From contig PMCY01000250.1 of the NCBI GenBank assembly GCA_003154255.1, positions 6,786 to 12,280 on the forward strand: a stretch of DNA of 5,495 nucleotides. The letters run 5' to 3'. The DNA comes from Candidatus Aminicenantota bacterium (lineage in GTDB: Bacteria > Acidobacteriota > Aminicenantia > Aminicenantales > UBA4085). Below the pieces are notes generated by a model. The model did not search any database and was not told where the DNA came from. It saw only the letters and a list, made by a program, of their open reading frames with translations. A program made the translations under genes and the position numbers. Numbering within the stretch: the first letter of the stretch is position 1; the number at the start of each line of letters is the position of its first letter. Shown here piece by piece: positions 4,976 to 5,495 of the stretch.

Positions 4976-5495
4976 ATGTTCTCCGCCGGCGCACTCGACC
5001 GCGGTTTTTATGCGCGGTCGAGTGCGGCGGACAAGGACCCCCAAGCAGAGCTCGGGGCCCCCTCCGCCGTCCGCGCGGTCATGCAGCCGCCGCGTCATGG
5101 CGCCGTCGGCCGGATCGAGAAGGCCCGCCATCCCCGCCGGGCCTTGACCCGGCTGTTCTTCTACCTGGCCCCGTTCAAGGTTGTTCTGGGCTTGGTCCTG
5201 ATCCTGGTTTTGGCTTATACCGCCCTGGGCCTGGCCGGACCCTATCTCATGGGTGTAGCCATAGATCGGTTCATCGCCGTAAAAAAGGTGGATGGCCTGA
5301 CGACGATCGCCCTGGCCATGCTCATCGTCTATGTCCTGAACAACCTGTTCCAAGCCTGGTCCGGATGGATCATGTCCGGCGTCTCGCAGAAATCCCTGCG
5401 GAACCTTCGCCAGGACCTCTTCCAGCGCCTGCAAGCCCTGCCCCTGGCTTTTTTCGACCGCAATCCGGCGGGCGAGCTGATGAGCCGCCTGACCA
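4976..5495 (+). CDS. ABC exporter half-transporter, partner subunit (BmrD/TM288-like), N-terminal part (3' end outside window)
   Basis: 173 codons are visible before the window ends. A hydrophilic N-terminal stretch (1-56) precedes membrane helix 1 (about 69-92, with GPYLMGVAIDRFI just after) and helix 2 (about 108-128). The first intracellular loop follows: LRQDLFQRLQALPLAFFDRNPAGELMSRLT, the classic exporter segment before the coupling helix. Position directly behind the degenerate-site subunit, and the N-terminal extension with an I-E-K-A-R-H-P-R-R-A-L motif, fit the 'D' member of heterodimeric exporters, expected to carry the functional catalytic Glu; its ATP domain is not in view. ATG 4976 has a strong Shine-Dalgarno. 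However, residues 1-35 are unlike the family and are encoded across a large hairpin. The in-frame ATG at 5081 (MQPPRHGAVGR...) would give a more usual N-terminus but lacks a ribosome binding site. Family is sure, start is not. Confidence 0.88.
   Translation, partial: MFSAGALDRGFYARSSAADKDPQAELGAPSAVRAVMQPPRHGAVGRIEKARHPRRALTRLFFYLAPFKVVLGLVLILVLAYTALGLAGPYLMGVAIDRFIAVKKVDGLTTIALAMLIVYVLNNLFQAWSGWIMSGVSQKSLRNLRQDLFQRLQALPLAFFDRNPAGELMSRLT
4990..5026. repeat. Perfect 14-bp inverted repeat with 9-nt loop
   Basis: CGCACTCGACCGCG (4990-5003) is the exact reverse complement of CGCGGTCGAGTGCG (5013-5026), separated by GTTTTTATG. After one G-G mismatch, three more pairs can form (4986-4988 with 5028-5030). 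It begins 31 nt after the first ABC gene's stop and 14 nt after the apparent start of the second. No T-run follows the right arm, so it is not a standard terminator. As RNA it would form a very stable stem-loop; as DNA it could be a dimeric protein site. Confidence 0.85.

Larger units (their letters stand above)
4965..5066 (+). other. Possible mRNA structure masking the second ABC gene's ribosome binding site
   Basis: CGGAGGGGG (4965-4973) and CCCCCTCCG (5058-5066) are perfect reverse complements over 9 bases. Pairing would close a domain that contains the 14-bp hairpin at 4990-5026. A competing pairing exists: GGGGGT (4970-4975) with ACCCCC (5037-5042). Two mutually exclusive ways to cover the same site resemble a switchable leader, but G- and C-runs are common in this DNA and no folding calculation was done. 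Confidence 0.35.

Noticed and set aside
3618..4994. 458-codon open frame on the minus strand opposite the first ABC gene
   Set aside because: The product is low-complexity (Asp/Gly/Arg/Gln-rich) without motifs; the plus strand carries every ABC signature. Long antisense frames are expected at this base composition.
4990..5026. Intrinsic terminator between the two ABC genes
   Set aside because: The T-run is in the loop, not after the stem; the right arm is followed by GCGGACAAGG. Termination here would also cut off the partner subunit.
4925..5434. 169-codon minus-strand frame opposite the second ABC gene
   Set aside because: Gln/Gly/Asp-rich product without motifs; the plus strand shows the exporter membrane helices and coupling-helix loop.

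Overview
This is a 5.5 kb stretch of GC-rich, gene-dense bacterial chromosome. I see no mobile element, rRNA/tRNA gene or CRISPR array. A Tat-type signal on a DUF362 protein, sigma70-like promoter boxes, Shine-Dalgarno sites on most genes and GC-rich third positions suggest a GC-rich bacterium. The mix of secreted cupin, DUF362 protein and Gfo/Idh/MocA oxidoreductase would suit an Acidobacteriota/Aminicenantia-, Planctomycetota- or Verrucomicrobiota-like lineage, but that placement is a weak guess and no phylogenetic marker is present.

Left half (1-1849, minus strand): a three-gene set transcribed leftward. It starts with a small cytoplasmic single-domain cupin (1508-1849), followed by an exported two-domain cupin with an apparent TTG start (553-1461). 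The third gene is the N-terminal part of a Tat-exported DUF362 protein that leaves the window at position 1 (1-542). Its Shine-Dalgarno overlaps the stop codon of the bicupin, so those two are probably translationally coupled.

Middle (1850-3109): a 105-bp divergent intergenic region holds two candidate promoters with overlapping -10 boxes. The rightward one would drive a 384-residue Gfo/Idh/MocA-family NAD(P)-dependent oxidoreductase (1955-3109). Cupins beside such an oxidoreductase suggest carbohydrate or polyol metabolism, but no substrate can be named.

Right half (3110-5495, plus strand): a strong promoter (TTGACA, 18 bp, TATATT) lies only about 20 bp before a pair of ABC exporter half-transporters. 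The first half (3195-4958) is complete. It has the degenerate ATP site expected of the 'C' member of heterodimeric exporters (BmrC/BmrD, TM287/TM288 type): Asp replaces the catalytic Glu after Walker B, and Gln replaces the switch His. The second half (4976-5495 and beyond) is cut by the window end in its first intracellular loop. The junction between them is the most unusual part of the window: a perfect 14-bp inverted repeat, plus a 9-nt segment perfectly complementary to the second gene's Shine-Dalgarno, lie just downstream of its apparent start. This could be an RNA element setting the ratio of the two subunits, or a structured spacer with the true start at 5081.
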